A stretch of 64,000 nt of DNA, taken from assembly GCF_900142475.1 (NCBI RefSeq), contig NZ_FRAY01000001.1:640515-704514 (forward strand), written 5' to 3'. A program made the position numbers and the translations under genes. The notes beneath the pieces are model-generated. The model searched no databases. It saw only the letters and a program-made list of their open reading frames with translations, and had not been told where the DNA came from. Source of the DNA: Fibrobacter sp. UWH4. GTDB lineage: Bacteria; Fibrobacterota; Fibrobacteria; Fibrobacterales; Fibrobacteraceae. Positions 1-12,084 of this stretch are shown here, piece after piece. Every line of letters starts with the position of its first letter. The first letter of the stretch is position 1.

Positions 1-1
1 A

Positions 2-664
2 GGCGACCCGGATTTTATCAACGTGAAAATCGAAAAGGTTTGTGAAAGCGATATCCAGATTTTGAAGGCCTTGCCCGTGACGCGTGTAGATGTGGAATCT
101 TGGCAGGAAGGGCTGGAGAAGGCTTTTGGGTTGGTCAGCAAAGCTGTGATGGAAGTTCATAAAGAAAGTTCCCTGAGCGTGCCGAAGGGAACGAGTGAAA
201 AAGCCTGCCTTCAAAACTTCGCCGCAAATTTGCCAGAACTTTTGCGGGCAACGTTCCCGATGCGTGGTGCGATGCTGTATGATATCGCGACGGGTGAGCG
301 CCTGGAACCTGACCACGAACGCGGCGTGCGGGCGACTTATATGGACGCGCTTCATTCGAGCGAAGTGGATAGTTGCAAGAATCACTTTAACGAAGCCATC
401 GTGCTTGCGACCAAGGTGGCGAACGCCCCCGGAATGGTGGCGGAATTTTGCGTGAGCGATGACCCGAATTATGTGACGGGCTATGTGGCGAGCAAGGAAC
501 TCGGCTATGTACGCATCATGAAGATGAAAGAAATGGGCGATGAAAACGGAGGCCGCATTTTCCTGTTCGACTCGCGCAAGGCTAAAGCCGAAGAGTGTAT
601 CGAGTACTTGCAGAAGAAAAAAGTGCTCGTTGATGTCTCCTCGAGTCTTCCTGGAACGAAGTGA
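2..664 (+). CDS. bioW: 6-carboxyhexanoate-CoA ligase (pimeloyl-CoA synthetase), 5' end outside window
   Basis: This is the C-terminal part of BioW, which joins pimelate to CoA using ATP and so feeds the biotin pathway. The reading frame is already open at base 2 (GDPDFINV before the GTG at 23), and that segment matches the N-terminal third of BioW, so the true start lies to the left and the GTG is internal. The family core is clear: RGAMLYDIATGERL, RGVRATYMD, then EAIVLATKVA, SDDPNYVTGYVASKELGY and GGRIFLFD. bioF and bioD follow on the same strand, which supports a pimelate-dependent biotin operon. Recognition is from remembered family sequence, not a search. Confidence 0.9.
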   Translation, partial: GDPDFINVKIEKVCESDIQILKALPVTRVDVESWQEGLEKAFGLVSKAVMEVHKESSLSVPKGTSEKACLQNFAANLPELLRATFPMRGAMLYDIATGERLEPDHERGVRATYMDALHSSEVDSCKNHFNEAIVLATKVANAPGMVAEFCVSDDPNYVTGYVASKELGYVRIMKMKEMGDENGGRIFLFDSRKAKAEECIEYLQKKKVLVDVSSSLPGTK

Positions 665-885
665 CGGGATCCAGAGTTGATTTTTCAATAACAAGTCATC
701 TCGAAAAAAATGGATTGTTCAGTAACAAGTCATCCTGGAGTGACCGTAGGAACGATAGGATCCAAAGAGAAATAGAAAGGCTAGATAGCCATCCTGAGTG
801 GAGAACCGAAGGAAAATGGTTGAGTGCTTCGTAACAAGTCATCCTGGAGAAGCTAAGCTTCGAACGGGATCCAGAGAAAATTAGC
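665..885. repeat. bioW-bioF spacer filled with dispersed GTCATCCTGGAG...GGATCC repeats
   Basis: The spacer holds three copies of one short motif: AACAAGTCATCCTGGAG at about 724-740, a diverged CCATCCTGAGTGGAGAACCGA at about 790, and AACAAGTCATCCTGGAG again at about 834. The first and third continue after some 20 variable bases into GGATCCAAAGAG or GGATCCAGAG. No gene, clear promoter or terminator is visible. The same family recurs near 3990, 6390 and 12640. Confidence 0.7.
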
Positions 886-2103
886 ATGAAAGAGAAAATT
901 TTAGACTTATTTACAAGAGATGCGTTAGAGACTGCGCGTGCGAACAACACTTACCGCTCGATGCGCTTGATGGAAACGCCAGAATCGTCGCGCGTGAAAA
1001 TCCGCATGCCCGACGGCACTTCGCAGGAGCAGATTTTACTTGCTTCCAATTCTTACCTGGACTTGGCGAACGTCGATGAACTCAAACAAGCGATGGCTCA
1101 AGCGGTTCTGGAGTGGGGGACTGGTAGCGGGGGTGCCCGCCTTACCACGGGCAACAAGACTCCGCATCAGAAACTGGAAGAATTTATCGCGAAATTCAAA
1201 TGCGAAGAATCCGCTATTACGTTCAATACGGGTTACATGGCGAATGTCGGCACGATTTCTGCTTTGTGCAGCAAGAACGACTTTATCTTTAGCGATGAAT
1301 TGAACCACGCGAGTATTATTGACGGAATCCGCCTTTCCCGCGCCAAGTGCTTTGTCTATAAGCATAACGACGTGGCGGATTTGCAACGGGTGATTCAAGA
1401 AGCGGAAAAGTCTCGTGCGTATGAGCCCACGTTGCCGGTCCCTCGCAAACTCATCGTGACAGACGCTGTTTTCAGCATGGATGGCGACCTTGCGAACCTG
1501 CCGGAACTTTTGCGGATTGCGCATGAAAGCGAATGCCTCCTGATGATTGACGAGGCGCACGCCACGGGCGTGCTCGGCAAGACCGGGCGCGGACTTGCCG
1601 AGCACTACGGCTGTGCTCATGCCGATGTAACTGTCGGCACATTGAGCAAAGCCGTCGCCGCCGAGGGCGGCTTCGTGGCGGGCAAGCAACAGCTGATTGA
1701 TTTCCTCCGCAACAAGGCCCGTAGCTTTATCTTCACGACGGCGATGCCCCCTGCCGTTGCCGCTGCCGCCTGCAATAACTTGCGCTACATTGATGCGCAC
1801 CCGGAACGCGTTCAGAACTTGCGCGAAAACGTGAAATTTTTCTGCGATGCCTTGCTACATGAAGGCGTGAACGTCGTGCAGTCCCCGTCTGCGATTGTTC
1901 CGATTGTCATCGGCGACGAAGCCCGCGCACTCAAAATATCCGCCGCTCTCCAAGATGCGGGAATACTCATCCCTGCAATCCGTTACCCCACCGTCGCCAA
2001 GGGCCAAGCCCGTCTACGCGCAAGCCTAATGGCAACGCACACGCACGAACAACTTCAGATTGCTGCAACAACCATTGCTCAAATAATAAATGATTGCTTG
2101 TGA
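886..2103 (+). CDS. bioF: 8-amino-7-oxononanoate synthase
   Basis: This PLP enzyme condenses pimeloyl-CoA with L-alanine to give 8-amino-7-oxononanoate. At 405 aa it is close to family size. Alpha-oxoamine synthase motifs appear in order: FNTGYMANVG, then the NHASIID stretch with His near 141, TDAVFSMDGD, the cofactor aspartate in DEAHATGVLG near 222, and the Schiff-base lysine in GTLSKAVAAEGG near 255. The close relative 2-amino-3-ketobutyrate CoA ligase has the same motifs, but the position between bioW and bioD decides for BioF. No strong ribosome site precedes the ATG; it lies just after a dispersed repeat. Confidence 0.92.
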   Translation: MKEKILDLFTRDALETARANNTYRSMRLMETPESSRVKIRMPDGTSQEQILLASNSYLDLANVDELKQAMAQAVLEWGTGSGGARLTTGNKTPHQKLEEFIAKFKCEESAITFNTGYMANVGTISALCSKNDFIFSDELNHASIIDGIRLSRAKCFVYKHNDVADLQRVIQEAEKSRAYEPTLPVPRKLIVTDAVFSMDGDLANLPELLRIAHESECLLMIDEAHATGVLGKTGRGLAEHYGCAHADVTVGTLSKAVAAEGGFVAGKQQLIDFLRNKARSFIFTTAMPPAVAAAACNNLRYIDAHPERVQNLRENVKFFCDALLHEGVNVVQSPSAIVPIVIGDEARALKISAALQDAGILIPAIRYPTVAKGQARLRASLMATHTHEQLQIAATTIAQIINDCL

Positions 2104-2150
2104 AGCGTCGCTATTCCTAACCACTAATCACTAACCACTGTTTACTTTTT

Positions 2151-2846
2151 ATGTCCAAAGGATATTTCGTTACAGCTACCGGAACGGATGTCGGCAAGAC
2201 CTTCATCACCGCCCTTCTCGTAAAAAAGTGGCGCGATTCCGGTATCGATGCGGGCTACTACAAGGCTGCCCTCAGCGGTGCAGAACTCCGCGACGGCAAA
2301 TGGGTCGCAGGTGATGCCGATTACGTGAAGCGCATCGCGAATCTTTCCGATACGCAAGATCAGCTCGTGAGCTACGTCTATAAAAAAGCTGTCTCGCCGC
2401 ATCTCGCCGCCCGCAAAGAAGGCAACCCCGTAGAAATTGCGAAAGTCCAGGCCGATTTCGAAGCAGCAACTAAACGACACGAATTCATTTTCGCCGAAGG
2501 CAGCGGTGGAATCATTTGCCCCATCCGCTATGATGCCGACGAATCTAGCAACGCATCAGGAGCATCGAAAAAAATATTCCTCGTCGATATCATGAAAACG
2601 TTAGGCTTTCCGCTGCTTATTGTTACGACAGCGGCCCTCGGCTCCATTAACGCTTGCGTGCTCACCGTAGAATACGCCCGTAGCCGCGGCCTCGATGTCC
2701 GCGGGCTCATCGTAAACCGCTACGGCTCTAGCGGCAACCTGGAAATGGAAGACGACAACATCCGCATGATGCAAGACTTGACAGGCCTCGAAATCCTTGC
2801 GAAAGTCAAAGACGGCGACACCGATTTAGGCGTGCAACCGTTTTAA
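2151..2846 (+). CDS. bioD: ATP-dependent dethiobiotin synthetase
   Basis: BioD closes the ureido ring of dethiobiotin from 7,8-diaminopelargonate, CO2 and ATP. The N-terminus carries the modified P-loop GTDVGKT at residues 11-17, and the second signature EGSGGIICPI begins near 116. Length (231 aa) is normal. The gene lies 47 bp after bioF, whose stop is followed by a short direct repeat of CTAACCACT. It ends 28 bp from the convergent LysR gene; no terminator hairpin is evident between them. bioA and bioB are not in the window. Confidence 0.93.
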   Translation: MSKGYFVTATGTDVGKTFITALLVKKWRDSGIDAGYYKAALSGAELRDGKWVAGDADYVKRIANLSDTQDQLVSYVYKKAVSPHLAARKEGNPVEIAKVQADFEAATKRHEFIFAEGSGGIICPIRYDADESSNASGASKKIFLVDIMKTLGFPLLIVTTAALGSINACVLTVEYARSRGLDVRGLIVNRYGSSGNLEMEDDNIRMMQDLTGLEILAKVKDGDTDLGVQPF

Positions 2847-2874
2847 ACCTTAAAAATGGGGCGCTTGTCCGCTT

Positions 2875-3756
2875 CTATTCCCCCAGCACGTGTCGGAGCG
2901 TGTCGAGGAAAAGTTCCCCCGCCCGCGTGAACTGCTGGCCCCGCCGCCAAATGATGTACATGTTGGTGGTGAGTTCGGGCATAAGCGGCCTGAAGCACAG
3001 GCGCGAACTGCGGCTCGTATCCACAAGGCCGTCGAATGTGAGCAAGTAGCCCGTCCCCTCCTTCGCAAGCACCGAACCGTTGTACGAAAGATCCAGCCCC
3101 ACAATCACGTTCAGCCTCGAAATATCGTCGCCGAACCACTTCGGCAAATCCGCCACCATCGCCTGGCGCGACGCCATCAGCGGCTTGTCGAGCAAATCCT
3201 TCGGCTCAATGAAATCCCGCTTGGCCAAAGGGTCGTCACGACGCATCACCACGCCCCAGCGGTCCACCGAACGCACCGCAAGGCAGTTGTACTTTTCCAA
3301 ATCAACGTTGTCTACAACTACCGCGAAATCAAAAATGCCCTTGTCCAGCTTTTCCAGGGCGCGCTCGCTGTCGCCCGAATATAAGTTGTACTTAATCTTC
3401 GGATAATCGTCCCGGAGAATCGCAATGCACTTCGAAAGAAAATTCACGTTCCGCGATTCCGCGCAGGCAATAGCAATTTCACCCACCACCTCGTCTTCCT
3501 TCAGCGACTTGAAATCCTGCACCGTCCTGTCGGCCATCGAAAGGATATCCTCCGCACGCTCCCGCAAGAGTTCCCCCGCAGGCGTCAGCCGAATCGCGTA
3601 GTTCGTGCGCTCGAAAAGCTTCTCGCCCAGTTCCTCCTCCAACTCCTTGAGCTGGCGACTCACCGTCGGCTGCGTCACGCAAAGATTATCCGCCGCGCGC
3701 GAGACATTCCCCAACCGCGCCGCCTCCAGAAAATACCGTAAAACTCGAAGTTCCAT
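2875..3756 (-). CDS. LysR-family transcriptional regulator
   Basis: This is a 293-aa LysR-type regulator. The N-terminal winged helix-turn-helix is textbook: LRYFLEAARLGNVSRAADNL, then VTQPTVSRQLKELEEELG and LFERTNYAIRLTPAGELL, covering residues 5-66. The rest fits the periplasmic-binding-like effector domain (EIAIACAESRNVNFLSKC near 95 starts its first strand). It faces bioD tail to tail and is 730 bp from the divergent restriction locus, so its target is not obvious. The inducer cannot be told from sequence. Confidence 0.92.
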   Translation of the reverse strand: MELRVLRYFLEAARLGNVSRAADNLCVTQPTVSRQLKELEEELGEKLFERTNYAIRLTPAGELLRERAEDILSMADRTVQDFKSLKEDEVVGEIAIACAESRNVNFLSKCIAILRDDYPKIKYNLYSGDSERALEKLDKGIFDFAVVVDNVDLEKYNCLAVRSVDRWGVVMRRDDPLAKRDFIEPKDLLDKPLMASRQAMVADLPKWFGDDISRLNVIVGLDLSYNGSVLAKEGTGYLLTFDGLVDTSRSSRLCFRPLMPELTTNMYIIWRRGQQFTRAGELFLDTLRHVLGE

Positions 3757-4043
3757 ACCCGAAAACTAATAAAATTCAAGCCCCGCGGGTATGAATTTGC
3801 AAAAATAATGCCCGGAAGGAATAACTGATTGATTTGATGGTGGGGGAAGAATCCCCCTCGCTTCCATCGCCAGTCCCAGTGACAAAGGTCCCTGAGCCTG
3901 CCGAAGGGCCGCTACCCCCTCGCCTAAGGGGCTCCGCCCCCTAAAACCCCCGGCTTGTCCCGCCCGCCCGCTCAAATGTCATGCCCTAGTCATCCTGGAG
4001 CCGCAATGCGGCGATAGGATCCACTCTGCATCGACTTTCCTTG

Positions 4044-4127
4044 CGTCATTCCCGCGATTTCTCTCGTCATCCCCGCGTCTTTTCTCGTCATCCCCGCGAT
4101 TTCTTTCGTCATCCTCGCGTAGGCGAG
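4044..4127. repeat. 21-bp tandem repeat, four copies
   Basis: Four adjoining 21-bp units begin at 4044, 4065, 4086 and 4107. Each starts CGTCATYCYCGCG; the first three end in TTTCT-type tails and the last ends in a small CCTCGCGTAGGCGAGG hairpin. The spacing is exact by hand count. Confidence 0.75.
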
Positions 4128-4406
4128 GATCTCCCTCTCGCATATTTATATATATTTCCCATTGACATAGCCCCATTCCTCGCGGTTTGGGGCGCGAGTT
4201 TAACGTTGAGTTAGCTCTTATTCTCGGAACCGAAAATCTGGAAAATTTTCAAAATACAACGAGGATAAGGCGAACACTCACGTCCAGCAATGGGCGTGGG
4301 TCGTTTGTGCTTATTGTTGTATTTGGTTTTCCAGAGCCACGGTTCCAGTAAGTGCATTCGACGCCACGCTTTTTCTTGCGAACGCGTGGTTGCCGGGCGA
4401 GATAAA

Positions 4407-4431
4407 GGTCATTGAGCTTGCCGAAATGACC
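4407..4431. repeat. REP-like hairpin, loop GAGCTTGCCGA
   Basis: Perfect 7-bp arms GGTCATT and AATGACC flank GAGCTTGCCGA. Sister elements are at 3887-3910 (arms GGTCCCT and AGGGCC) and 7720-7746 (opposite orientation, arms AGTTCACT and AGTGAACT). The loop is constant while the arms differ but still pair. Confidence 0.7.
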
Positions 4432-4488
4432 GCGGAATTTTGCTTGCAGTTGAATGCACCAGTATAAGGGCTAGCAAATGAGGCCCTT

Positions 4489-6327
4489 ATGGATAACACG
4501 CAGCAGTTCAACAAGCTGGTCAGTTTTATGTGGAATATCGCCAACGACGTGTTGGTGGATGTCTTTGAACAGGTCGATTACAAGAAGGTCATTCTCCCGA
4601 TGATGGTGCTCCGCCGCATCGACGTTCTCTTGGAACCTACGAAAGAGGCCGTTCTCAAGCAGAAGGCCGAACTCGACAAGCAGAAGATTGTGAACTACGA
4701 GCCGGTGCTGACCGCTATCACCAAGTATCCCTTCGTGAACGTTTCGAAGTTTACGATGCGCACGCTGACGGCAGAGACGAACCCGAACCGCCTGAAAATG
4801 AATTTCCTGGAATACATCGACGGTTACAGCAAGGATGTCCAGGACATTGTCAAGAAGTTCGAACTGTTGCCGACCATCGACAAACTTACCGAGAACAACC
4901 GCCTGGGATCCATTCTCGAAAAGTTTACCGACAAGTCCATCAATTTGGGAATCTTGCCCCTAAAAGATGCAAGCGGAAAAGAAACTTTGCCCGGTGTCGA
5001 TAACCACATGATGGGAACGGTGTTCGAGGAACTGCTCCGCCGCTTCAACGAAGCTTATGCGGTGACTAGCGCCGGTCGTCACTTTACGCCGCGCGACATG
5101 GTAAAGTTGCTTGCCGACTTGACGATTCTCCCGATTGCGGACAAACTTGAAAATTCGACATACACCATTTACGACGGAGCCTGCGGTACGGGCGGAATCT
5201 TGTCGGTTGCCAAGGAGAAAATCCTTGATATGGCACGTGAACGCGACAAGAAAATCAAGATTCACATTTTCGGTCAGGAACTGATGCCCGATACTTACGC
5301 TACCTGCAAGGCGGATATCATGATTTCGGGCCAAATCAAGAGTTTCAGTTATTCGTTGAACAAGCAGCAGCGCGACTATATCGCTTTTGGTTCGACCATT
5401 TCGCAAGATGGTCACATTGGCGAAACTTATGATTTCTGCATTTCGAACCCGCCGTTTGGTACGGCATGGAAAGAAGACCTCAAGAACTGGGGGATTTCGG
5501 ACAAGAAGGAAATCACCGACAGCCGTTTTGTGCTTTCGGACGACATAAACTTTGTCCCCGACATTGGCGACCCGCAGATGCTCTTCTTGGCGAACAACGT
5601 GAGCCGCATGAAGGAAACGGAACTCGGCACCCGCATCGTGGAGGTGCACAACGGAAGTTCGCTCTTTACGGGCGACGCAGGCTCGGGTAACAGCAACTTG
5701 CGCAAGTATATCATCGAAAACGATATGCTCGAAGCGATTGTCGCCATGCCCGAAAAGGACTTTTACAACACGGGTATCGGTACCTACATCTGGATTGTCA
5801 CGAACCGCAAGGAAAAACGCCGCAAGGGCAAGGTGCAGTTGATTGACGCAACCGCCATCAAGACTCCGCTCCGCAAGAATCTGGGCGAAAAGAATTGCGA
5901 AACGAACGAGGCAGACCGAGCAAAGATTTTGAAACTCCTGATGGATTTCAAGGAAACGGAACAGAGCAAGATTTTCGACAATTCCGAATTCGGTTACTGG
6001 TCTGTGCCGCTGATGAAGCCTGTATTGGACGAAAATGGAAAACCGGTCAAGGACAAGAAAGGCAATATAAAATATAAGGCGAGCCGTAACGAAACGGAAC
6101 AGATTCCGATGAACTATCCGGGTGGAATCGAAGGTTTCTACGAGAACGAAGTCAAACCCTATACGCCTGACGTGATTTTTGGCGAACCCACTGTGGGTTA
6201 CGAACTCAGCTTTACCAAGTATTTCTACAAGCCTGTGGAACTCCGCAGCCTGAAAGACATCAAGAACGACATCATGAAACTGGAACGGCAAACCGAAGGT
6301 GCCCTAGCGGAGATTCTGGAAGAGTAA
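4489..6327 (+). CDS. hsdM: Type I restriction-modification system, DNA methyltransferase subunit
   Basis: HsdM is the adenine-N6 methyltransferase of a type I complex. Residues 1-140 fit the HsdM N-terminal helical domain (FMWNIANDVLVDVFEQVDYKKVILPMMVLRR). The AdoMet site YDGACGTGGIL begins near 228 and the catalytic NPPFG near 320, with FTPRDMVKLLADL before them as in HsdM. At 612 aa it is longer than the usual roughly 500, mainly through a C-terminal extension. hsdS and hsdR follow, giving the order M-S-R. The start is ATG 4489, with GAGG 6-7 bases upstream. Confidence 0.95.
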   Translation: MDNTQQFNKLVSFMWNIANDVLVDVFEQVDYKKVILPMMVLRRIDVLLEPTKEAVLKQKAELDKQKIVNYEPVLTAITKYPFVNVSKFTMRTLTAETNPNRLKMNFLEYIDGYSKDVQDIVKKFELLPTIDKLTENNRLGSILEKFTDKSINLGILPLKDASGKETLPGVDNHMMGTVFEELLRRFNEAYAVTSAGRHFTPRDMVKLLADLTILPIADKLENSTYTIYDGACGTGGILSVAKEKILDMARERDKKIKIHIFGQELMPDTYATCKADIMISGQIKSFSYSLNKQQRDYIAFGSTISQDGHIGETYDFCISNPPFGTAWKEDLKNWGISDKKEITDSRFVLSDDINFVPDIGDPQMLFLANNVSRMKETELGTRIVEVHNGSSLFTGDAGSGNSNLRKYIIENDMLEAIVAMPEKDFYNTGIGTYIWIVTNRKEKRRKGKVQLIDATAIKTPLRKNLGEKNCETNEADRAKILKLLMDFKETEQSKIFDNSEFGYWSVPLMKPVLDENGKPVKDKKGNIKYKASRNETEQIPMNYPGGIEGFYENEVKPYTPDVIFGEPTVGYELSFTKYFYKPVELRSLKDIKNDIMKLERQTEGALAEILEE

Positions 6328-6339
6328 GGATGAACACGT

Positions 6340-6420
6340 CATTGCGAGGTACGTTGTGACGAAGCAATCTCTTATTCGAGTGTCATCCTGAGCGGAACTA
6401 AGTGGAGTCGAAGAATCTAA
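6340..6420. repeat. Dispersed GTCAT repeats in the hsdM-hsdS gap
   Basis: Two members of the GTCAT family lie here: GTCATTGCGAGG at about 6340 and GTCATCCTGAGCGGA at about 6381, the latter running into GTCGAAGAATCT. The second reaches into a possible upstream in-frame start of hsdS, which is why that start is not used. Confidence 0.65.
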
Positions 6421-6434
6421 AGGAATTTGTCTAT

Positions 6435-7721
6435 ATGAGAAAGTATGCGCGATATAAAGATTCAGGAATCTCTTGGATAGGAGATGTGCCGGAGCATTGG
6501 GAAACGAAACGTTTGAAATATGTTGTCGATGAATTTTGTAAAGGAAATGGAATTACAAAAGAAGAAGTTTTCCCAGATGGTGATATAAAATGTGTTCGAT
6601 ATGGGGAAATCTATTCTAAATACGATGTTTCATTTTCTGATTGTTACTCTCTAACAAAAAATAAATTTATTGCGTCTCCACAGTATTTCTCATATGGAGA
6701 TATTCTCTTTGCGGGTACGGGGGAACTTGTAGAGGAAATTGGAAAAAATATTGTATACCTAGGAAATGAAAAATGTTTGGCTGGAGGAGATATAATTGTT
6801 GCCAAGCATTCACAAAACCCATCGTTTCTTAATTATGCACTAGAAAGTAAGTATTGCCGAATACAAAAGAGTTATGGGAAAGCCAAGTTGAAAGTTGTTC
6901 ATATTTCAGCAGGTGAAATCGGAAATATCGTTATTCTTCTCCCTCCGCTTCCAGAACAAAAGACGATTGCGGAATACCTGGACAAAAAGACTGCGCAAAT
7001 CAATGAACTTGTTTCGGCAAAACAGAAACAAATCGAACTCCTGAAAGAATACAAACAATCCGTTATCGCAAATGCCGTCACAGGCAAGATAGACGAAAGA
7101 CGAGAGAAACGCAAATGGAAAGATTCTGGCATTTCTTGGATAGGAAAAATCCCTGAAAACTGGGAAGTGGATAAATTGGGACATCGCTTTATTCAAAGGA
7201 AAGAAAAAGTTTCCGATAAAGATTATCCGCCATTGTCAGTATCTAAAATGGGTGTGACTCCGCAATTGGAAAGTGCTTGCAAAACCGATGATGGAGATAA
7301 TAGAAAGTTGGTTCTGAAAGGGGATTTTGTTGTTAATTCTCGTTCAGACCGAAAGGGATCTTGCGGTTTATCCGAATTAGATGGTTCTGTTTCCTTGATT
7401 AATATTGTTGCTACGCCACGTAATATAGATGGGCATTACATTCATTACTTGTTTAGGAGTAATAATTATATAGAAGAATTCTATCGTATGGGTCGAGGGA
7501 TTGTGGCTGATTTGTGGACCACGCGATGGAGCGAAATGCGAACAATTATGATTCCTGTCCCTCCTCTTTCCGAACAAAAGGAAATTGTCGCCTATATAGA
7601 GAAGAAGGTTTCTTCTATCGATTCTCAAATTGCGTCCATCGAAAATCAGATTGCGAACTTGAACGAGTATAAGCAAAGTTTAATAAGTGATGTGGTTACA
7701 GGCAAGGTAAAAGTTTGTTAG
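6435..7721 (+). CDS. hsdS: Type I restriction-modification system, specificity subunit
   Basis: HsdS binds the split DNA target for the methylase and nuclease subunits. Two half-proteins are visible, each opening alike: YKDSGISWIGDVPEHW near residue 7 and WKDSGISWIGKIPENW near 227. Each closes with a conserved coiled coil: LPPLPEQKTIAEYLDKKTAQ ... EYKQSVIANAVTGK, and VPPLSEQKEIVAYIEKKV ... EYKQSLISDVVTGK. The variable stretches between are the two target-recognition domains, whose DNA site cannot be read from sequence. ATG 6435 was chosen over an in-frame ATG at 6402 because the latter lies in a dispersed repeat and AAAGGA at 6419-6424 serves 6435. The stop overlaps a REP-like hairpin. Confidence 0.93.
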   Translation: MRKYARYKDSGISWIGDVPEHWETKRLKYVVDEFCKGNGITKEEVFPDGDIKCVRYGEIYSKYDVSFSDCYSLTKNKFIASPQYFSYGDILFAGTGELVEEIGKNIVYLGNEKCLAGGDIIVAKHSQNPSFLNYALESKYCRIQKSYGKAKLKVVHISAGEIGNIVILLPPLPEQKTIAEYLDKKTAQINELVSAKQKQIELLKEYKQSVIANAVTGKIDERREKRKWKDSGISWIGKIPENWEVDKLGHRFIQRKEKVSDKDYPPLSVSKMGVTPQLESACKTDDGDNRKLVLKGDFVVNSRSDRKGSCGLSELDGSVSLINIVATPRNIDGHYIHYLFRSNNYIEEFYRMGRGIVADLWTTRWSEMRTIMIPVPPLSEQKEIVAYIEKKVSSIDSQIASIENQIANLNEYKQSLISDVVTGKVKVC

Positions 7722-7746
7722 TTCACTTCGGCAAGCTCAGTGAACT
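7720..7746. repeat. REP-like hairpin at the end of hsdS
   Basis: Arms AGTTCACT and AGTGAACT pair perfectly around TCGGCAAGCTC, the reverse complement of the loop seen at 4407. The element includes the last bases of the hsdS stop codon. It could damp read-through or protect the messenger between hsdS and hsdR. Confidence 0.7.
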
Positions 7747-7768
7747 TAAAAGAAAAGAGGTTTGATAT

Positions 7769-10741
<2,973 letters not shown>

Positions 10742-10821
10742 AATGAATAACCCCAGTGGTTATGTAAAATTTTCTTACTCCCCTTGCCAATTTTGATAGA
10801 TTTAGATACATTACCGCTGAA

Positions 10822-10855
10822 CGCATCTCGCTGTTTTAAGGCGAGGTGCGTTTTT
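10822..10855 (+). terminator. Rho-independent terminator after hsdR
   Basis: Arms CGCATCTCGC (10822-10831) and GCGAGGTGCG (10841-10850) pair over ten bases with one G-T wobble around a 9-base loop, and are followed by TTTTT. It closes the restriction operon. Confidence 0.85.
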
Positions 10856-10934
10856 GCGTTAGATCGGCTTGTCGGTTTTGCAAGAACGCCTCAAACGTTA
10901 ACTAGCCGTTTTTTTGCGGCTAAATGGAGGCTAT

Positions 10935-11945
10935 ATGGCTAAAAAAGTGGCTAATCATAGGGAAGACGCTCTTTATTCTCAAATTGCGTCGATTCTCGAA
11001 CAGAACCGTAAGTCTGTTGCTGTTGCCGTTAATACGGCGATGGTGCGCACGTATTACGAAATCGGCCGTTCGATTGTCGAAAATGAGCAAAAGGGTAACA
11101 TCCGCGCAGAATACGGAAAAGAAGTCCTCAAAAATCTTTCTGCCAGGCTTACTGCAAATTACGGTAAGGGATTTTCGCAGAGAAACCTGGAGCAAATGCG
11201 TCAGTTTTTCTTGATTTACTCCAAGGAGATTTCGCAGACAGTGTCTGCGGAATTCACCCTCAGCTACTCCCATTACTTGTTCCTGATGCGTATTGATAAT
11301 CCCGACGAACGGAAATTCTACGAAATTGAGGCGAAAAACTCGAATTGGAGCCTGCGGGAACTCAAAAGGCAGTTCGATTCCGCGCTTTATGAGCGGCTCG
11401 CCGTAAGCAAGGATAAAGAATCGGTGAGGGAACTGTCTAAAAAAGGGTGTATCGTGGAGTCCCCGGCGGACATTGTCAAGGATCCCTACATTTTGGAATT
11501 CTTGGGACTGCCGGAACAGTCCGAATATTCGGAAACCGAACTGGAAAGCAAGCTCATCGACAAGTTGGAGTCTTTTTTGCTTGAACTGGGTAAGGGGTAT
11601 ACTTTCGTGGGACGGCAGTCGCGGATTACGCTGGACGAAAAGCATTTCTTTGTGGACCTTGTTCTTTACAACAGGCTGCTGCAGTGCTTTGTGTTGGTGG
11701 ATCTGAAGATTGGCGAACTCACGCATCAGGATTTGGGCCAAATGCAGATGTATGTGCACTACTATGACCGCTTTGTAAAGCTTCCGCACGAAAATAACAC
11801 TATCGGCATCGTTCTTTGCAAGAAAAAGTCGGACTCCCTTGTAGAAATCACTTTGCCCGAAGGCAATTCGCAGATTTTTGCCAGCAAGTATCAAACTGTG
11901 TTACCCAACAAGGAACAGTTGATAGAGTTGATCGAAGAGAAGTAG
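10935..11945 (+). CDS. YhcG-like PD-(D/E)XK nuclease-domain protein (DUF1016 family)
   Basis: This 336-aa protein matches the YhcG/DUF1016 family. The N-terminal part is the winged-helix-like domain (NTAMVRTYYEIGRSIVENEQ, ANYGKGFSQRNLEQMRQFF). The C-terminal part is a PD-(D/E)XK nuclease fold with the core FFVDLVLYNRLLQCFVLVDLK: the acidic residue lies near 240 and D-x-K near 255-257. Such genes often sit beside type I restriction loci, as here, though this one follows a terminator and is its own unit. GGAGG at 10926-10930 supports ATG 10935 over an in-frame start 21 bases upstream. Role unproven; genome defence or repair is plausible. Confidence 0.85.
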   Translation: MAKKVANHREDALYSQIASILEQNRKSVAVAVNTAMVRTYYEIGRSIVENEQKGNIRAEYGKEVLKNLSARLTANYGKGFSQRNLEQMRQFFLIYSKEISQTVSAEFTLSYSHYLFLMRIDNPDERKFYEIEAKNSNWSLRELKRQFDSALYERLAVSKDKESVRELSKKGCIVESPADIVKDPYILEFLGLPEQSEYSETELESKLIDKLESFLLELGKGYTFVGRQSRITLDEKHFFVDLVLYNRLLQCFVLVDLKIGELTHQDLGQMQMYVHYYDRFVKLPHENNTIGIVLCKKKSDSLVEITLPEGNSQIFASKYQTVLPNKEQLIELIEEK

Positions 11946-12023
11946 ATGCTAAAAAATGCCCCTCCTTTTTATGCTGATCAAATCTATGCCTTACAAGCAT
12001 ATCTAGTTATGAAAACAAAGTAT

Positions 12024-12051
12024 TTGCAATATCTGAAAAAAGAGGTATATT
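12024..12051 (+). promoter_or_regulatory. Candidate sigma70 promoter for the flavin oxidoreductase
   Basis: TTGCAA (12024-12029) and TATATT (12046-12051) are 16 bp apart, 34 bp before the start codon. Confidence 0.5.
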
Positions 12052-12084
12052 TGAACATGTAAAGACTTCAACCGAGAGGAACCT

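Larger units (their letters stand above)
3757..4488. repeat. 732-bp gene-free spacer with REP-like hairpins and other repeats
   Basis: No convincing gene lies here. It holds a GC-rich hairpin with the constant loop GAGCCTGCCGA at 3887-3910, a dispersed GTCATCCTGGAG...GGATCC copy at about 3988-4025, a 21-bp tandem repeat at 4044-4127, and a second hairpin with loop GAGCTTGCCGA at 4407-4431. The last part leads to hsdM; a GAGG at about 4480 can serve as its ribosome site. Confidence 0.65.

Noticed and set aside
4960..6291. 443-codon minus-strand frame
   Set aside because: Antisense shadow of hsdM, which has clear methyltransferase motifs.
6402..6434. Earlier start of hsdS
   Set aside because: It lies in a dispersed repeat; the ATG at 6435 has a ribosome site and gives the usual N-terminus.
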